5,026 nucleotides of DNA from an uncultured bacterium (GTDB lineage Bacteria; Patescibacteriota; Microgenomatia; UBA1406; GWC2-37-13): positions 1 through 5,026 of the forward strand of contig CALESU010000163.1 of the NCBI GenBank assembly GCA_937914905.1. Reading direction: 5' to 3'. Under the pieces are notes generated by a model. That model made no database searches. It was not told where the DNA came from and saw only the letters and a program-made list of their open reading frames with translations. Positions 4,002-5,026 of this stretch are shown piece by piece (position 1 is the first letter of the stretch; each line of letters opens with the position of its first letter). Made by a program: the position numbers and the translations under genes.

Positions 4002-4710
4002 GAAGAACCACTGCACAATACAAAAGAACCACGCCTGTGATAATGGGGATCGTTAAGTATTCTTGAGATGCAATTCCTAACCAAAATGCGATGGTTCCCA
4101 TGGCGCTCGCAACCAAAAGAGTGAGATTTCCTTTTTGAATCCGCTCTCCCATACCAAGCTGCAATATCGACGCTCCCACAACTCCTGATCCAAACCATCC
4201 TACGAAGTTTTGAAGGGGCACGCCATAAAACGAGCCAACAGGATCCCATATCCAAATCTTCATCGTATATGCTCCCGGATCGATAAGGACATCGATACAT
4301 ACGAGAAGAAGTGCCGTAACTGGGATCGCGAAACGTTTAGAGAAGGTTTTTGCGGCAGCATATGATCCGATTACCAGCGGTGCCCAGGCAAAAGGGACAG
4401 CAAATGGTACGAGTCCAAACATCTTCGGCCCCAAGCCGCTTTCGTAGGTAAATGTGCCATAAGGAAATCCTGTTTGTATAGCAATGGTTTCAATGACGAG
4501 AGCATAAAGAGAAAGCGCTCCTATCGATATCAACGCTCGTTTCACATCAATTCTCAAAAGGGCAATATACGAAGGTAGGGCAAAAAAGACCATAAATCCT
4601 ACAGAAACTATCCACTTTTCATGAGAGATCCCAAAAAAATTGACAAAAATAGACGAGATGATGCCAAAAAGACAGAGTCCGAAAAGGACAATATTAGGCA
4701 AATTGTGCAT
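3979..4710 (-). CDS. cruF: CruF-like carotenoid hydratase (carotenoid biosynthesis protein, PF04240/DUF422)
   Basis: This 243-residue integral membrane protein has about seven hydrophobic segments (about residues 5-26, 34-52, 59-77, 98-118, 128-144, 196-214, 220-237). Family motifs are intact: 'ETIAIQTGFPYGTFTY' (74-89), 'DVLIDPGAY' (140-148), 'WIWDPVGSFYGVPLQNFVGWF' (153-173). CruF enzymes add water to a carotenoid end group; in haloarchaea CruF hydrates bisanhydrobacterioruberin to bacterioruberin, and in some bacteria it is a 1',2'-hydratase. The start overlaps the end of the upstream prenyltransferase by 17 bp, in a different frame, which indicates one operon and translational coupling; there is no Shine-Dalgarno. 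That neighbour favours the C50 bacterioruberin-type role over C40 hydration. The 3' end overlaps the convergent HD gene by 23 bp. Frames at 3998-4300 and 4608-4883 are shadows. Confidence 0.85.
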   Translation of the reverse strand: MHNLPNIVLFGLCLFGIISSIFVNFFGISHEKWIVSVGFMVFFALPSYIALLRIDVKRALISIGALSLYALVIETIAIQTGFPYGTFTYESGLGPKMFGLVPFAVPFAWAPLVIGSYAAAKTFSKRFAIPVTALLLVCIDVLIDPGAYTMKIWIWDPVGSFYGVPLQNFVGWFGSGVVGASILQLGMGERIQKGNLTLLVASAMGTIAFWLGIASQEYLTIPIITGVVLLYCAVVLLKAQNQQ

Positions 4711-5026
4711 ATAAATAGAGAATAAATCCTAACATTCCATTTATCAAAGGAAAATACCAATAAACCCGCTCTATCTTGCCAAACCCCAAAAGGAGAAGAA
4801 GAGGAATGAGCGGATAAATCCAGACGAGAAACAGGAATGGAAAAGGAATAATACTTGATACAACATATGCAGTTCCTGACCACAAGAGCGCGGTCAAAAG
4901 AAGGCTTCGCTTTTTACCGATATATACTGCGGTTGTTTGGATTCCGGAACGAGAGTCTGAATCAATGTCAGGAATTGCTGAAAATAGATGCATAGCACAA
5001 GGCCAAAGCGATAGTCCTACCAGAAG
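4694..5026 (-). CDS. UbiA-family prenyltransferase, lycopene elongase-like (C-terminal part, runs off right edge)
   Basis: The frame is open from the right edge (LLVGLSLWPCAMHLFSAIPD...) to the TAA at 4696-4694, giving 110 residues. The ATG at 4993 is internal, because coding sequence continues upstream of it. Seen: the second Asp-rich motif of UbiA enzymes, 'IPDIDSD' (DxxxD), followed by 'SRSGIQTTAVYIGKK', then three to four hydrophobic helices. The first Asp-rich motif lies outside the window. UbiA enzymes transfer prenyl groups within the membrane. The 'MHLFSAIPDIDSD' form resembles, as I recall them, lycopene elongases (haloarchaeal LyeJ, actinobacterial CrtEb), which add C5 units to lycopene to make C50 carotenoids. 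The overlapping cruF downstream repeats the haloarchaeal lyeJ-cruF order and supports this; other UbiA activities (quinone, heme) fit the neighbour less well. Confidence 0.85.
   Translation of the reverse strand, partial: LLVGLSLWPCAMHLFSAIPDIDSDSRSGIQTTAVYIGKKRSLLLTALLWSGTAYVVSSIIPFPFLFLVWIYPLIPLLLLLGFGKIERVYWYFPLINGMLGFILYLYAQFA

Noticed and set aside
4003..4032. Direct repeat AAGAACCAC (4003-4011 and 4024-4032)
   Set aside because: It lies within cruF and simply encodes two Val-Val-Leu stretches of the last membrane helix with the same codons.
1..5026. CRISPR array or recoded stop codons
   Set aside because: No regularly spaced identical repeats were seen, and all complete genes end in TAA with normal lengths, giving no sign of UGA recoding.

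Overview
The window looks like chromosome from a small-genome bacterium of the Candidate Phyla Radiation (Patescibacteria, probably a Parcubacteria-like lineage). This is inferred from content, not from a marker gene: an AT-rich background, short monocistronic or two-gene units, mostly Shine-Dalgarno-free starts, TAA at all six stop codons seen, tRNA genes without encoded CCA, a COG3294-type HD protein, RRM proteins, and intergenic 'TGTCATCCTGAG...CAGAATGACA' repeats of a kind I associate with such genomes.

Layout. Positions 1-329 (minus) hold the N-terminal part of a Xer-type tyrosine recombinase cut by the window edge. Positions 330-1052 are a 720-bp AT-rich gap without a convincing gene but with several palindromes and inverted repeats. 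Two class II tRNA genes follow on the minus strand, tRNA-Leu(UAG) and tRNA-Ser(GGA), with a good promoter for the Leu gene between them. Positions 1501-1652 carry two copies of a MITE/REP-like palindromic repeat. Next comes lexA (1748-2326, plus), whose promoter holds a perfect 16-bp palindrome exactly between the -35 and -10 boxes. Two RNA-recognition-motif proteins (2472-2762 and 2803-3111) form a likely operon ending in a long A-tract/T-tract terminator. An HD-superfamily phosphohydrolase (3198-4001) appears to be transcribed as a leaderless mRNA. On the minus strand, entering from the right edge, a UbiA-family prenyltransferase (C-terminal part) overlaps a carotenoid hydratase-like gene, cruF (3979-4710).

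How the parts fit. The UbiA-cruF pair matches the lycopene elongase plus bisanhydrobacterioruberin hydratase pair of bacterioruberin (C50 carotenoid) synthesis in haloarchaea; finding it in what looks like a CPR genome is the most interesting point of the window. LexA keeps its complete self-cleavage machinery and very likely represses itself through the palindrome. The RRM genes probably encode RNA chaperones. The HD protein belongs to a conserved but uncharacterised family.

Limits: organism assignment, promoters and operators come from reading the sequence only; both edge genes are incomplete.
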